Positions 1 to 12,762 of a stretch of DNA of 64,000 bases are shown one piece after another; the first letter of the stretch is position 1; every line of letters begins with the position of its first letter. The translations under genes were made by a program, and so were the position numbers. A model generated the notes under the pieces. That model had not been told where the DNA came from. It was given only the letters and a program-made list of their open reading frames with translations, and did no database searches. Source of the DNA: Torymus aiolomorphi (taxonomy: Eukaryota > Arthropoda > Insecta > Hymenoptera > Torymidae); assembly GCA_036365515.1 (NCBI GenBank), contig CM070877.1, positions 87,100,022 to 87,164,021 of the forward strand. Direction: 5' to 3'.

Positions 1-322
1 AGTCCAGAAACTTCAAAATTCATGTGTGCCGCATATGTTCGATAACGGTGGAGGAATGCAGAAATTATTTCTCCACGCTCCTACCATACAAAATCATTAG
101 AATCGGTCAACCACCACATCTATCGAACCTGCTCTTCAAAAGAAAAATAGGACCTCTTCGAGAAATGCTGCCCCTAGATCGTACACGGGCACAGGACTTT
201 ATTCCGTTAAAGTGAAAGGAGCACCACTCTGGAACTCAATTCCCAGCAGTATTAAATTCCTGCCGTGTCTCTATAGATATAAATTGGCGATACGTAAACA
301 CTTCAATGCGAGCGTTAATTAA
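1..322 (+). pseudogene. LINE ORF2 C-terminal remnant
   Basis: The last ~100 codons of a non-LTR retrotransposon ORF2 are visible across two frames. Upstream reads a helical RT-tail segment to about 170. A one-base shift then leads into the family hallmark 'GAPLWNSIPSSIK' (about 213-252), ending at a TAA at 320-322. The motif LWNS(L/I)P followed by a basic helix is the usual C-terminus of Jockey/CR1-like LINE reverse transcriptases. The frameshift makes it a relic. The 5' part lies outside the window. Confidence 0.6.
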
Positions 323-1181
323 TGAATTTGTAAATAATTATGTGTAGAATAATCTAGAAGTAGTCGTTATGAAAGTTACCTGACGAGCACTATCTGTGAT
401 ACCTATAGATTGCCGTTCGTTAAAAAATCACTAAAAATTGGGATATACTCAAGTGAAATTGTCTTATATCTATGTTTTATGGGTCTCTGATTCTGAATCC
501 AAAGTAAAAATTTTTTAAACTGTATTCAGTTTATATGGCGGATCCAATATAGCCGCGTCAGCAAGAAAATGATCAAATATTTGCATATTCTTCGGTAAGT
601 TCATCATATACCTATGTTATTTGGGTTACTGAATTCGAATCAATTCCCAGGTCTGGACATTAAATACACCAAAGCAAATATGGGTGATACAAATATAGCG
701 AGTACACTAATGGCTAACGGCAGTGGAAGGATAACAATTTAACGGTAGAACATGGTCGCTTCAAAAGTAATATCACTAATTCCTTTTATCCAGTATATTT
801 AGACTCATTTGATATAAAATGTTCCTATTTGAGCGAAAAATATTATCAGCATAACATGTAGATATGCAGTAAAAAATATTAATGTGCCAAGTCAATATAC
901 TAAAGTAGTTGATAAACGAAAGAGTGACAAAAAAAAGGTTAGAAACCCAATTATAGTATAAAGAGTGCGTCAGCGCCCGAGTCGCTCTTGCATTATTTTG
1001 TTCCTTGTTATCGCCAAGTAGGGCACTGCCACGTCGGCAGGACTACGATATCGTATATACGCCTGAAGATGAAAAATGTTTATGTTATACATATTAGTAT
1101 AAACGGACATGAAGAAAATTCGATCTTTTATTATATTTAATTGTATGCTACTAAAAAGATAAAATATAAACGGATATATAC
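323..1181. other. Non-coding; diverged short repeats
   Basis: No gene seen. Two related stretches at about 461-553 and 600-645 share a pattern of the form 'CTATGTT.T..GGGT...TGA.TTC.AATC', and the first carries 'TATGGCGGATCCAATAT'. The same wording recurs at 2651-2880, so this is a dispersed diverged repeat. It would be intronic if the nucleoporin gene extends leftward. Confidence 0.4.
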
Positions 1182-1474
1182 CTGACCCGTCTGTCCAGAA
1201 TTAAAACTTCCAAATCCAGCGTTTTGTGAGCTAATATTTCCGAAGGTATTCCCTGATGTAGAGGTTGTATTCGTAGGAGGAAATAATGATGTAGATGATG
1301 AAACTCCAAATGGTTTCGACTGAGCATTAAATAAATTAGATGACGTTGTTGGATTAAAAGCAAAGGCACTGGAAGTAGTAGCCGGTACACCAAAACCTGT
1401 TATTGGTTTCGAAAAAAGACTCGTACTACCAGACTGATTTGAGGTACCAAAATTACCTGAAATAGTCCCAAATC
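1182..1474 (-). CDS. FG-nucleoporin exon (Nup98-like)
   Basis: Reading the minus strand from 1474 to 1182 gives 97 whole codons plus two bases of a split codon, with no stops. The peptide is Ser/Thr/Asn-rich and punctuated by GFG, NFG, PFG, TFG, SLF and LF motifs, including 'SLFSKPITGFG'. That is the disordered FG-repeat domain that lines nuclear pores and binds transport receptors. A pyrimidine-rich acceptor (TTTTTATTTTTAAG) precedes it and a donor (CAG|GTATAT) follows it, so it is an internal exon entering with one base of the first codon supplied upstream and leaving on a codon boundary. The SLFSKP/GFG wording resembles Nup98 best; another FG-Nup is possible. The flanking exons were not found in the window. 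This is the only host coding sequence I can support. Confidence 0.65.
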
Positions 1475-2650
1475 CTTAAAAATAAAAAATTATTACAGTT
1501 TAAAAAAATGTTCTAGTACACTAAACAGTAAATACGATAAGTTGATGCTCTTATAAAAAATCAACTGAGCGTATTTACTGCACATACTATTTTTTGAAGC
1601 GAGTGCGTAGAGTTCGATTTCTCATATCTGCATATTCACTGTAAGGCCTGATTATATATATTTAAGGTAAGGAACGTATAAATTATTCATTTTGTGTTCT
1701 TATTGTGGGAAGAAAATAATGCTCTACATTCAAATAAATGAAATTGTCACTTTTTCAAGAGTTTGTCATAAACACATTGTCACTCAGCAATAAATTATAA
1801 ATAAATATATACTTGTTTCAAAAGCAAGCATTTTCACCGTTATAAACAAAAACTATTCATTTGTTTAATGAGAATGATAAAACCGTTAGTGTTAATACGG
1901 CGAGTTGTTCCAAATAAGTTCTATAATTTAGATCTCTAATCTCAGTTACTGCATAGCACCCTTTTTTGAATTGATTATTCAGGAAAGGCTAAAAATCGAT
2001 TTTAACGATCGATTTTTAGGGAATCTTATACCAAATTTTAATTATTGCAATATTTTGAAATTTTGAAATTTAGCTTATTTTAGAGTTATCTAAAGAGAAA
2101 GTAAGAGAAAGAGTAAGAGAAACTAGTTAGTGACTAGTTGCTAGTTTCTTTCGAGTTTAAGGATTCAGTCGCTGACGAACAATTATTATAAAGCTTCTTC
2201 GTTAGTTCGTCAACGTTTCAGGAGTTTATTTGTTTACTCCCGTTTCTAGGGCTTCAGAGTTAAAAGTGGATGATTGTCAAAAAAGTATGATTTTTTAACT
2301 CAAGAATGTACCAGGCAAAAACTTTTATTTCAGTGGCTTCCGGTAACAGGTTTTCTTTAATTTGCATATCTGAATACTAAAGTGTAATAAAATTAGTATT
2401 AAAACATGAAAATATTTAATATTAAATATTTAATATTAAAATATTTCTACTTATTTCAACGCTTGATTAAAACATACCACAAAAATAACATCCGCGAAAA
2501 TGAAAATTTGACAACAAGTTGTAACAATAAGTTCTAACCTAAACTTCAGGAAGTACTTCATTATTATTTTTACATTATGACAAATTGCACTCATATTAAC
2601 CCTTTCAGGGACACATTTTTCTAGAAGACAAACAACAAAAGTAATAAAGG
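1475..2650. other. AT-rich non-coding, probable intron
   Basis: No open frame or RNA gene recognised on either strand. If 1182-1474 is an internal exon, this is the upstream intron or its inserted repeats. A small palindromic AATATTTAATATT run sits near 2410-2445, and GTAAGAGAAA-type short repeats lie at 2095-2150. Confidence 0.4.
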
Positions 2651-2880
2651 TCGCTGATTACGAATCTAGCATCAGTTTTTGAAAATTCGATATGACAGAT
2701 CGATGTTTCAAAAAATCTAGAAACTAGACATTTTTGGCTGAAATCACGTACGTAGGGGTTCTTGGTATCCTTAATTACGAATCTGGCATCCGTTTTTGAA
2801 AATTCAATATGGCAGATCCAATATTCAAAAACACCCCTGTAGTATACGTGATTTAACCAAAGATATCGAGTTTCTAGATT
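2651..2880. repeat. Two-copy diverged tandem repeat
   Basis: Two imperfect ~115-bp copies (about 2651-2760 and 2768-2880). Each has 'ACGAATCT.GCATC.GTTTTTGAAAATTC.ATATG.CAGATC.AT' followed by a TTCTAGA or CACGTA segment. Open frames here are products of the repeat and are not genes. The same family appears at 461-645. Confidence 0.6.
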
Positions 2881-2942
2881 TTTATTCATGAGAGGGAGAG
2901 AGGAAGAGAGAGGGAGAAAGAGAGGGAGAGGGAGAGATTGTT
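2881..2942. repeat. (GAGAGG)n simple repeat
   Basis: Purine-rich GAGAGGGAGAGAGGAAGAG-type tract that abruptly replaces the downstream part of the LINE ORF2 on the minus strand. Confidence 0.8.
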
Positions 2943-3989
2943 TTGTGTGCATGATCCTTAGCTTGACGATAGAGTTGGAGATGGTAAGGTTGTCTTGTAC
3001 GTCGGTATGTTCTGTAAAGTCTGTCTCTTTCTAAGATGAGGTTTTTGTGCGTTGAGGTGTACCAAGGATGATTATGTTTACTGGGTTTAATAGTTTTGTT
3101 TGGGATCAGCCGATCAATAGCAGATGTGAGACTGTCGCAAAGTACTGACAATCTTGACTTTGGCGAATCAGAGATCACTGAGCCATCACACTTACGAAGG
3201 AAATTATTTTAGGCATTTTTGTTAACAGCATGAAAGTCAAAGTAGAAGAAAGGTTTAGTGATTACTTTAGGAACTGAGATATCCATAGTGGCTGTGATGA
3301 TGCTGCGATTATCAATGAAAGGTGTATCTGATTTCAAGTAGTCAAGTACTGTGTCCTGCTGGACTACAATGCAGAGGTCTAGCCAGCTACCTGAATCTAT
3401 ATAATAAGTAGCTCCATTAGGTACAAGTTATAAAGAGTTTTCATAGAGAAGATTTCGAATAAAGACTGCATCAAATGAGTCACAGAGTTGGATTGCATTG
3501 AAGTCGCCCATTATGACTTTAGTACTATAGTTTTGCATATTAACAGTGAGGTCGACAATGAAATTGCTTTTTTCAATAAATGGGGCATGAGGAGGCCAAT
3601 AGACAACCGCTGCAAAGAGAGGAAGGATACCCTTGCCTTTGACCTCACAGAGTATGTAGTCTGGCGTGCCAGGCTGGCATGTCCACTCTTCTGTCGATGA
3701 GCAAAGAAATTTAGATGTGAGAGATTTGTGTATAAAGAGTGTTACACCACCACCATTTCTATTTCGATCTTTACGAAACAAGACATAGTCTCCCAGGGGT
3801 AATAGATGGTCCTCCTGCTATTCAGTGAGCTTGGTTTCAGTTATTGCTATTATGTGGTAATAGGGATGAGAGGCTAAAAAGAGTCTTATTGTTTCAATGT
3901 GAGTAAGATAGAGTTAGCATTGCGACAACATATCCTTAGTCCATCCCTAGAGCACTTCGTGTTTGCTGATTGGCAATTTGATAACGATG
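2943..3989 (-). pseudogene. LINE ORF2: endonuclease and linker, RT missing
   Basis: Minus-strand APE-type endonuclease of a non-LTR retrotransposon. Visible in order are an N-terminal strand near 3970, the metal-binding 'AITETKL' (about 3835), 'NGGGVTLFIHKSL' (about 3735), 'VVYWPP' (about 3595) and 'IMGDFNA' (about 3505). After a gap the EN-RT linker 'HNHPWYTSTHKNLI' and the basic 'RDRLYRTYRRTRQP' follow at about 3090-2990. A TAG interrupts the frame near 3815, and further disruptions lie at 3180-3430. The element stops at the purine tract before any RT motif, so the 3' half is missing. LINE insertions normally lose their 5' end, so this is a secondary deletion. Confidence 0.8.
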
Positions 3990-5376
3990 AAGGGGAAGAT
4001 GCACTATGAGTATGAGACAGAGAATGATTTACTGTAGTTACGTCTGGAATATGAGATGTGGAAGAGAATACTGTAGAAGTATGAGGATGCAATTTAGATA
4101 AATTAACGTAGTGCGCTATTTCTCTAGACTCTAAAAAATTACAGAGATCGATTTCAGAATTCCTAATAGTAGTTTTATCACTCTTCTTCGGTCTTGCATA
4201 GATTTTTCTTCCACGAACAAATGTAAGAAATCTATTTTCTTTATCCTTGGCTTTTGATCGAAACCTGTTTATGCAACTAGTAGACAACAGTTGGAAGAAA
4301 CTCATTGACGTTGATGAGCCCCGGAGTTAGTGGTGACGGGTCACCAAGTGACTGTAGCAGATTCTTATCGATGGCAGATGTATGGACTTTCTTTAATTTG
4401 ATTTTACTGTGGATAATGGCATGAACTAGGGCTGGCGAGGTGAGTTGACTATTAGTTGTTGACAAGAGAATGCAGATGTTGTAGGCTCAGGTGCCGGTAT
4501 TTCATCAGTAGTGCCCGTCGGAGCAGTCGAGCTGGTAGATGATGTTGATGGATCAGTTCGCCGATCCTTCGCACGTAACGGACGGGTGGAGATTATATCC
4601 CTAGATTCCAAGTTCGGATGGATGGTTTTTAGTACCATGAGTGTCAGATTCCGGAAATTAACACCGCTTTTGTATTTGAGGCCACCCAATACAATATAAG
4701 AAGAGAGCCGCTGTTGAGTATCTGATAGTTCAGAGAGTCGAGGATAGAGAGGCGTTTAATTCTTCCAGATGCTGAATCCTACTACTAGTGACTGCTACGC
4801 GTTCCGCGGAGTCTATAGACGATAGCTTACTGTCTATTATCTGGTGCAGAGAATTGTAGTCGCTTTTTAGTTTATCTATGTCCTCTGCTGCGACATCAAC
4901 TCGCTGAACTATCCCAGGAATCGTCTCGAGAATTTGAAGCTTTTCCGAGAAATCCGCTATTTTACAGTGATTTATGTCAATGATGTTTGGAAAGTAGAGA
5001 TTTTAGCTTCGATGCCATCCAGCTTGTTCAGTTTGTTCATTTTGCCCAGCACCATTCTGAGTATTTCATCACTCGAGAAGGGCGTGCGACGAACATCAGA
5101 TATACCACCAGCAGAAGCAGTAGAGCTCGTGGAATTGTTACGCGATCTTGTGTGTCCGGCTACTGGCGTGGATGGGCGCGTCCAATTTCTAGATGATGTG
5201 GGAGTGTTGATGTTGACCAGACAGATGTTACAGATTTTTATTTTACGATTGTGAGCATCCAAGACTATTTTAAAAGTAGTACATTGTGTGTGATATTGCT
5301 TGCTACATTTATCACATGGATGAAGTTTAGTTTTCGCTGCTGGTCTCTTTCCACAAGTCCAGTAAAGTCTGTCCAT
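3990..5376 (-). pseudogene. LINE ORF1 (PHD finger, coiled coil, FP-like domain)
   Basis: ORF1 of the same minus-strand LINE. The ATG at 5376 opens into a PHD-like Cys/His pattern (C..PCDKCSKQYHTQC....KICNIC, about 5355-5210), then Ser/Thr-rich sequence and a coiled coil (DEILRMVLGKMNKL and on to about 4740). Next comes an RRM/Baculo_FP-like segment (YIVLGGLKYKSGVN, about 4700) and the FP C-terminal part 'LTFVRGRKIYARPKK' (about 4200). A TGA near 4730 and two frame changes (about 4430-4470 and 4290-4310) break it. This PHD+FP layout is known for ORF1 of insect LINEs; such ORF1 proteins bind the element RNA. Confidence 0.75.
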
Positions 5377-6106
5377 GTTCGGCGCTCGATTAATTAAATT
5401 AGGTTAAATTAAATCAGATTACTGCAACATTCACTATCGCCATTGTTGTGGTACAGGCACTACACCTATGGCAGCACAGTTGCCGTGGTTCAGGAGCTGT
5501 TGTATATAGCAACACAGATGCCGTGACGCAGGCGCTTCAAACTATGTCTGCACGGTTGCCGTGGTACAGGCGCTTGTTAGTTAGAGGGTAACATAGAGAT
5601 ACAGCACTACACTGATGGTAACAAGGCTCGGCAGGTAACAATAATCAAAAACAGTACTGCGTGGGGTTGAGCGGTGGCGCTGTATCCAGAGTTTCTCGGC
5701 GCCGTGATGCTATTGCAATGAAATGCGCTGACTCACCCTATATGCTAAATATGGTGGTAAAAAACAGCCAAGCCGTGCGGGTGATGATGCAGACGACAAC
5801 CGAAGACACCATTTTGTAGCAGATTGAGCGATGACATACGACGGTGACACAGACAAGTGCAGCAGTAAGCAGCATAGATGGCAGTCGGCGATGACAGATT
5901 GTAGGTTATGTCACAGCATCAGAAGGAAAATAGACCCTGGCTAATAGAAGTGCATCGCAAGTGAATGCCTCCTTAGGCGTAAGCTTGAGGGCTGATGGGC
6001 CTACTTTCCTGTGAAAATAGATACTCCGAAGACTGAAAGTACCGCGAGTATGAGTTGTGTAAAGCAAAAGTACAAGCAGACGTGTCGTGTACACTTACCG
6101 GCAGGA
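5377..6106 (-). other. Probable LINE 5' UTR
   Basis: Lies immediately upstream of the ORF1 ATG on the minus strand, moderately GC-rich, with no open frame of note. It carries the four-unit tandem repeat at 5443-5597. LINE promoters are internal to the 5' UTR, so a full-length 5' end is plausible, but the exact boundary is not visible. Confidence 0.4.
5443..5597. repeat. 37-38 bp tandem repeat, four units
   Basis: Units at 5443-5479, 5480-5517, 5518-5555 and 5556-5597 follow the pattern TTGCCGTGGTACAGGCGCTT then ~18 variable bases ending in GCACAG or GCACGG. They sit ~70-220 bp upstream of the LINE ORF1 start, where insect LINEs often have tandem promoter modules. Confidence 0.8.
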
Positions 6107-8286
<2,180 letters not shown>

Positions 8287-8881
8287 CAAGGTGTCCCATT
8301 TTAATCGCCCCAGGCAAATATCTTGAAAAGTATGGGAGATGGAAAAAAACTTTAAATACAAAAGTTATAGGGTGCAAAGGGGGTCAGCTAATGGTAACAA
8401 CGACTTTGACCTTGAACTCTATTTTCAAGGTTATTTCAAGGTCAAAGTGATTTTTTTGAATGAGGACCCCTACTTCCGACCCCGAAAATGGAAAGAGCAG
8501 AAAATTTTACGTTCAGAAAGGTCTGATATGTTGGGGTTTCAAGGTCAACCAGCTAATTTAATGAGGTCGACCTGGGAATACCTCTAGGAAGGACAAAATT
8601 GACCTTGACATTCAAGGTCATTTTAAGGTAAGTTGATTTTATAAAATGGAATCCCTTATTTTTGACCCCGGAAACGGAAAGAGCGGAAGAATTTACGTCC
8701 GAATATGACCTTGACCTCGACCTTGACTTTAACCGTGATCTGGAAGGTTATTTTAAGGTCAAGTCGATTTTTTTAAAATCCCCTTATTTTTGACCTCGGA
8801 AATGGAAAGAGAAGAAAATTTTACGTTCAGATATGTACCGTCATATGGTGTCAAAGTTGGCCCTCTGGGGTGAATTAAGGG
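8287..8881 (+). repeat. Left terminal inverted repeat (~595 bp)
   Basis: Matches 10683-11265 in reverse complement with scattered differences. It contains three diverged ~120-130 bp direct repeats (around 8430-8525, 8625-8705 and 8755-8845). Each reads 'GATTTTxxxAAA..' then 'TTTTTGACCCCGGAAA.GG' and 'AAAGAG..GAA.A.TTTACGT', with AAGGTCAA words between. Repeated subterminal blocks are typical transposase-binding layouts in long-TIR elements (inference). Confidence 0.85.
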
Positions 8882-9103
8882 TAATAATAAATAAATTAAT
8901 TTTTTTGAAGTGGATTTCACTGTTTTTATGAGTTACTTAGGAATCTAAAAGTATTTTTTCTCCCTCAAATGAATCGAAAATTAGAAAGACTACCCTCGAC
9001 ATTAGCATTACCCAGTGTGCACCGCGTGGAGGTTGCCGAAAGGATTTCGCACATCATTGGCCCTGAAAAGGGCCGATTGATTAACGGACTGTCATTTGAA
9101 GAT

Positions 9104-10119
9104 CTAAGGCAGCAAATGCTCGATCAAGTGTCCGTTCTCTCTGAAACACATTTGCATCCTTCTTCGGAAGCTTGCTTGAACATTCCTCAATGTTTCCACT
9201 GAAATGGATTGGAAAGCTTCCATAATTCTTCCTCTCATGTTCTCTAAGGTTGTTGGAGCATGTGCAAAAACTTTGCCTTTAACTACTCCCCACAAAAAAA
9301 AGTCAAGAGGTGTGAGGTCTGGGAATCTAGGCGGCCACTCGTGTACTTGGCTGCCGATGACAATCCAACGATTACGATACATATCATTGAGAAAATTCTT
9401 GACTGATCAAACGCGATGTGCAGGAGCTCCATGTTGATGAAACCACATATCCCGCCGTAAGATAAGTGGGATATCTTCTAATAGAGGAGGTAGCTGGTTT
9501 TGCAAAATATCCAAATACAATTGTCCATTCAAATTTTGATTGTAAAAGATATTGACCAACGTCTCTGGATTCGATGATCTCGTTGCCAATGAGGATTTTG
9601 TTCAGCGTAATAGTGGGCATTATGAAGATTGACACCACCCATATTATCAAATTTTGCTTCATCTGAGAATAGCACTCGATCAAAAAAGAAAGGGTCCCTA
9701 CGTATCTGATTATTTGCCCATTGACAAAAATTTAAACGCCGTGCATAATCTCCATCCTCTAGTGTTTGTGTAAGGCGAACGTGGTAGGAGAGAAATTTAG
9801 ATGTTTTCAACAGGCGATTTACTGTTGATTTGGGAACACCATGCATTCGTTGCAAATCTCGTGTTGAAATGTGGGGATTTGCAGCAATAATAGCTCGCAC
9901 ACCCAGCGCAATGTGCTGTTTCGTTCCAGTTTTGCGCCTCTTACGAACGATGGAGCCTTGTGCAGCTCGCGTTAATAATCTTTTGATGGCTTTCCTATCT
10001 GGGTGACGGGCATTGGGATATTTCTCGGCATAGCGTCTTTCTGCAGCCCTATAATTATCATGACATTCAGCAACAACTTTTATCATATTCACAATCTCCT
10101 GGGGCGTGTAATCAGCCAT
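9104..10119 (-). pseudogene. DDE transposase (DUF4817 + DDE), inactivated
   Basis: The ATG at 10119 ('MADYTPQEI') is preferred to in-frame upstream codons because it begins the DUF4817 helix-turn-helix ('NYRAAERRYAEKYPNARHP'). The first catalytic Asp is in 'VLFSDEAKF' (about 9695). A small deletion with frameshift near 9550 removes the strand between the first and second catalytic residues. The next segment has 'HQHGAPAH' where the family has D before GAPAH, so the second catalytic Asp appears to be His. An in-frame TGA follows at 9407-9409, then 'FPDLTPLDFFLW' with the third Asp (about 9310). Three independent lesions mean a dead copy. The frame ends at 9104. Confidence 0.85.
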
Positions 10120-10682
10120 CTCAAAAAGGAATAGGTACCACAAAAGAAATTTGGTTTTCCACTTCAATTGTATGTATAAAAAGAAATTAAGAAGGCAATT
10201 TTCGGAAATGAGCGAAAAAGTTATTTATTCTAATAAACACATGAAATCATTACCGTATGCTATTCAATAATAAGAAATCAAAAGGTTTTCTTTATTTGTA
10301 CTGTGCACAGTGACACCACTAAAAATAACTAACTCTACCTATTTTCGAGTGCAGTATTGTTATTACTCTTTAAAAAAAATGAAAATATTCCCAAATTGAC
10401 CAAACTAAAGAATTCGAATATTTCTAATTGACTCATAACAAAACCATTAAATCATCGCCTCATAACTACCTTAAAGTAATCGGTCACTCGTACTTAAAAA
10501 ATATCATTTGACGTAGCCGTACATTTCAATGGTGCTAACCTAACCAAGAAAGAACAAGAAGAAAAGTACCTTTTCATATCGAAAATTAATCTCAAAAATC
10601 CTTCAGAGTTACGCTGACAAAAGTAAGAACACATCAGATTAAAAAAATTAATTAGACCCCAATTGACCTCAAGCACGATTTG

Positions 10683-11265
10683 ACCCTTAATTGACCCCAT
10701 AGAGCCAACTTTGACACCATATGACGGTACATATCTGAACGTAACATTTTCTTCTCTTTCCATTTCCGAGGTCAAAAATAAGGAGATTTTAAAAAAATCG
10801 ACTTGACCTTAAATTAACCTTCCAGATCACGGTTAAAGTCAAGGTCGAGGTCAAGGTCATATTCGGACGTAAATTCTTCCGCTCTTTCCATTTCCAGGGT
10901 CAAAAATAAGGGGTTCCATTTTATAAAATCTACTTACCTTAAAATGACCTTGAACGTCAATGTCAATTTTGTCCTTCCTAGAGGTATTCCCAGGTCGACC
11001 TCATTAAATTAGCTGGTTGACCTTGAAACCCCAACATATCAGACCTTTCTGAACGTAAAATTTTCTGATCTTTCCATTTCCGGGGTCGAAAGTAGGGATT
11101 CTCATTTAAAAAAATCACTTTGACCTTGAAATAACCTTGAAAATAGAGTTCAAGGTCAAAGTCGTTGTTACCATTAGCACCCTACAACTTTTGTTTTTAA
11201 AGTTTTTTTCCATCTCTCATACTTTTCAAGATATTTGCCTGGGGCGATTAAAATGGGACACCTTG
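10683..11265 (-). repeat. Right terminal inverted repeat (~583 bp)
   Basis: Inverted partner of 8287-8881. Slightly diverged, which suggests the insertion is old, in agreement with the broken transposase. Confidence 0.85.
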
Positions 11266-11269
11266 TATA

Positions 11270-12145
11270 ACCTTTTAATGGTCTATTTGCACCTCTTATC
11301 ATCATTCCGTGAACTGTTGCACACATCACCACCAATCAGATTCTTCGACGTGTTGCTACACGATCGTCGCGAGGACTTATCGCCTCTTATGAAATTGCAT
11401 TATCTTCGCACTCACCTTATAGGTGATGCACTTGAGAAAATTAAATCTCTTCCCATATCGGATGATAATTATGAACAAGCCTGGACAGCTTTAATCAAAT
11501 ATTACGAAAATCTACGTCGTATTGTTAGCTTTCACATTTTAGAAATCTTCTCAGTCAAACCCATGAAGTCAGACATCTTGTCAGAAATTAAACGCATCTA
11601 CAGAGAACTTTTTAACCCAATAGCTAGCCTAACATCCCTTAATAGAGCGGCTTCTTTAGGAAGTGACCTAATGGTACATTTTTCGCTTAAGCAACTCCAC
11701 GTAAATACACGTAAAGAATGGGAAAGACACCTAGGTGATAGTGTCGATCCACCGACAATGGAGCAACTTCAGGCCTTTCTTCGAAGTCAAACCCTCACTC
11801 TAGATGCCATCGAAGCTGGCACTGAATCGTCTTCAAATCCCAAAACTCAGGCAACTAATTCAAAGTTTCGTAAATCAGAGCATAACAATGCTTATTCGGC
11901 ATGTTCTCATCAAGCTTCGCCCCAAAACGCGAAAAACAATCAGAAACGGAAATGTTAGCTATGTAATGAGCCGATTTCATAAATCGATATGACCAATTTC
12001 TTAATAAGTCAATTCCCGAGCGGAAAGACTTTCTTAAATCTTCAAATCTTTGCTCGAATTGTTTAGGGAAGCACCACATAAAGAATTGTCCTTCCTCATA
12101 TCGATGCTTTGTTTGCAAAGCTAAGCATCACACTTTAGTACGCGT
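11270..12145 (+). pseudogene. BEL/Pao gag
   Basis: A Pao-type Gag (DUF1759-like): 'SFRELLHT', 'LSPLMKLHYLRTHLIGDA' and 'NYEQAWTALIKYYENLRR' in order, then a Ser/Asn-rich linker. A TAG at about 11956 ends the frame, and in another frame zinc-knuckle sequence follows with the Pao signature CSNCL...H...C and C..C...HHTLV (about 12045-12145). The open frame that seems to start at 11137 includes ~130 bases of transposon TIR, so its true N-terminus is lost. Confidence 0.8.
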
Positions 12146-12339
12146 TGATGGCTATTCGTATAATCAATCGAATAATTCATCAACGCCTGATCAAACAGCC
12201 TCAGTGACGAACTCGTCAAGCCTTAACTGTGGCAACGCTGTCGTTTCAAATGACTTTCAATCTGCTCATCAAGCAGTCTCTCTTAATAGTGGAGTAAGTA
12301 CAGGAGTACTTTTAGCTACCGCTAGGGTTAACGCTTGGT

Positions 12340-12600
12340 GCTAGTGGAACGAAAATTCAAGTTCGTGCGCTGATCGATCCTAGATCTCAAATCTCACTTG
12401 TTACACTAGCTTTGTGTAACTTACTTTCTCTAAATTATAGAACCAGTCACACGCACATTCAAGGTATAGGTGAAAAGACAGCTGCCGTGTCTTCTAAGGT
12501 AGCTTGTCTTACTATACAACCTCATTTTGACCTAACTTATTCGCTAGAAGTTGACACTATTGTGTTGCCAAAGTTATCTTCTTATAAGCCCCCGTCGTAG
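12340..12600 (+). pseudogene. BEL/Pao protease
   Basis: The aspartic protease core is readable as 'ALIDPRSQISLV' near 12370. The canonical motif is D-S-G, and here the two residues after Asp read P-R, so the active site is damaged. The frame runs to a TAG at about 12598. Upstream frame changes around 12330-12345 separate it from gag. Confidence 0.7.
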
Positions 12601-12762
12601 CTGGTAATTCTAATTTCGAATACTTAAGAGGGCTGCAGCTAGAATACCACATATATCTCGAACCTTCACGCATCGATATTCTTCTCGGTGCTAGCGTTTA
12701 CGCATAAATAATTGAAGGCCAAATTGTTAAGGGTCAGAGCCTTCAGCCGATAGCACTAAGCT

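Larger units (their letters stand above)
8287..11265 (-). mobile_element. IS630/Tc1/mariner-type transposon with long TIRs
   Basis: A 2,979-bp element bounded by inverted repeats that start CAAGGTGTCCCATTTTAA, with a TA target duplication (8285-8286 and 11266-11267). The inverted repeats are long: 8287-8881 on the left and about 10683-11265 on the right. The transposase lies between them on the minus strand. It is inserted against the gag region of the BEL/Pao element that starts at 11270. Long TIRs plus a DUF4817-type N-terminus distinguish it from the short-TIR mariner at 62389. Confidence 0.85.

Noticed and set aside
8969..9437. Plus-strand ORFs over the DUF4817-type transposon
   Set aside because: Antisense of the transposase; no motifs.
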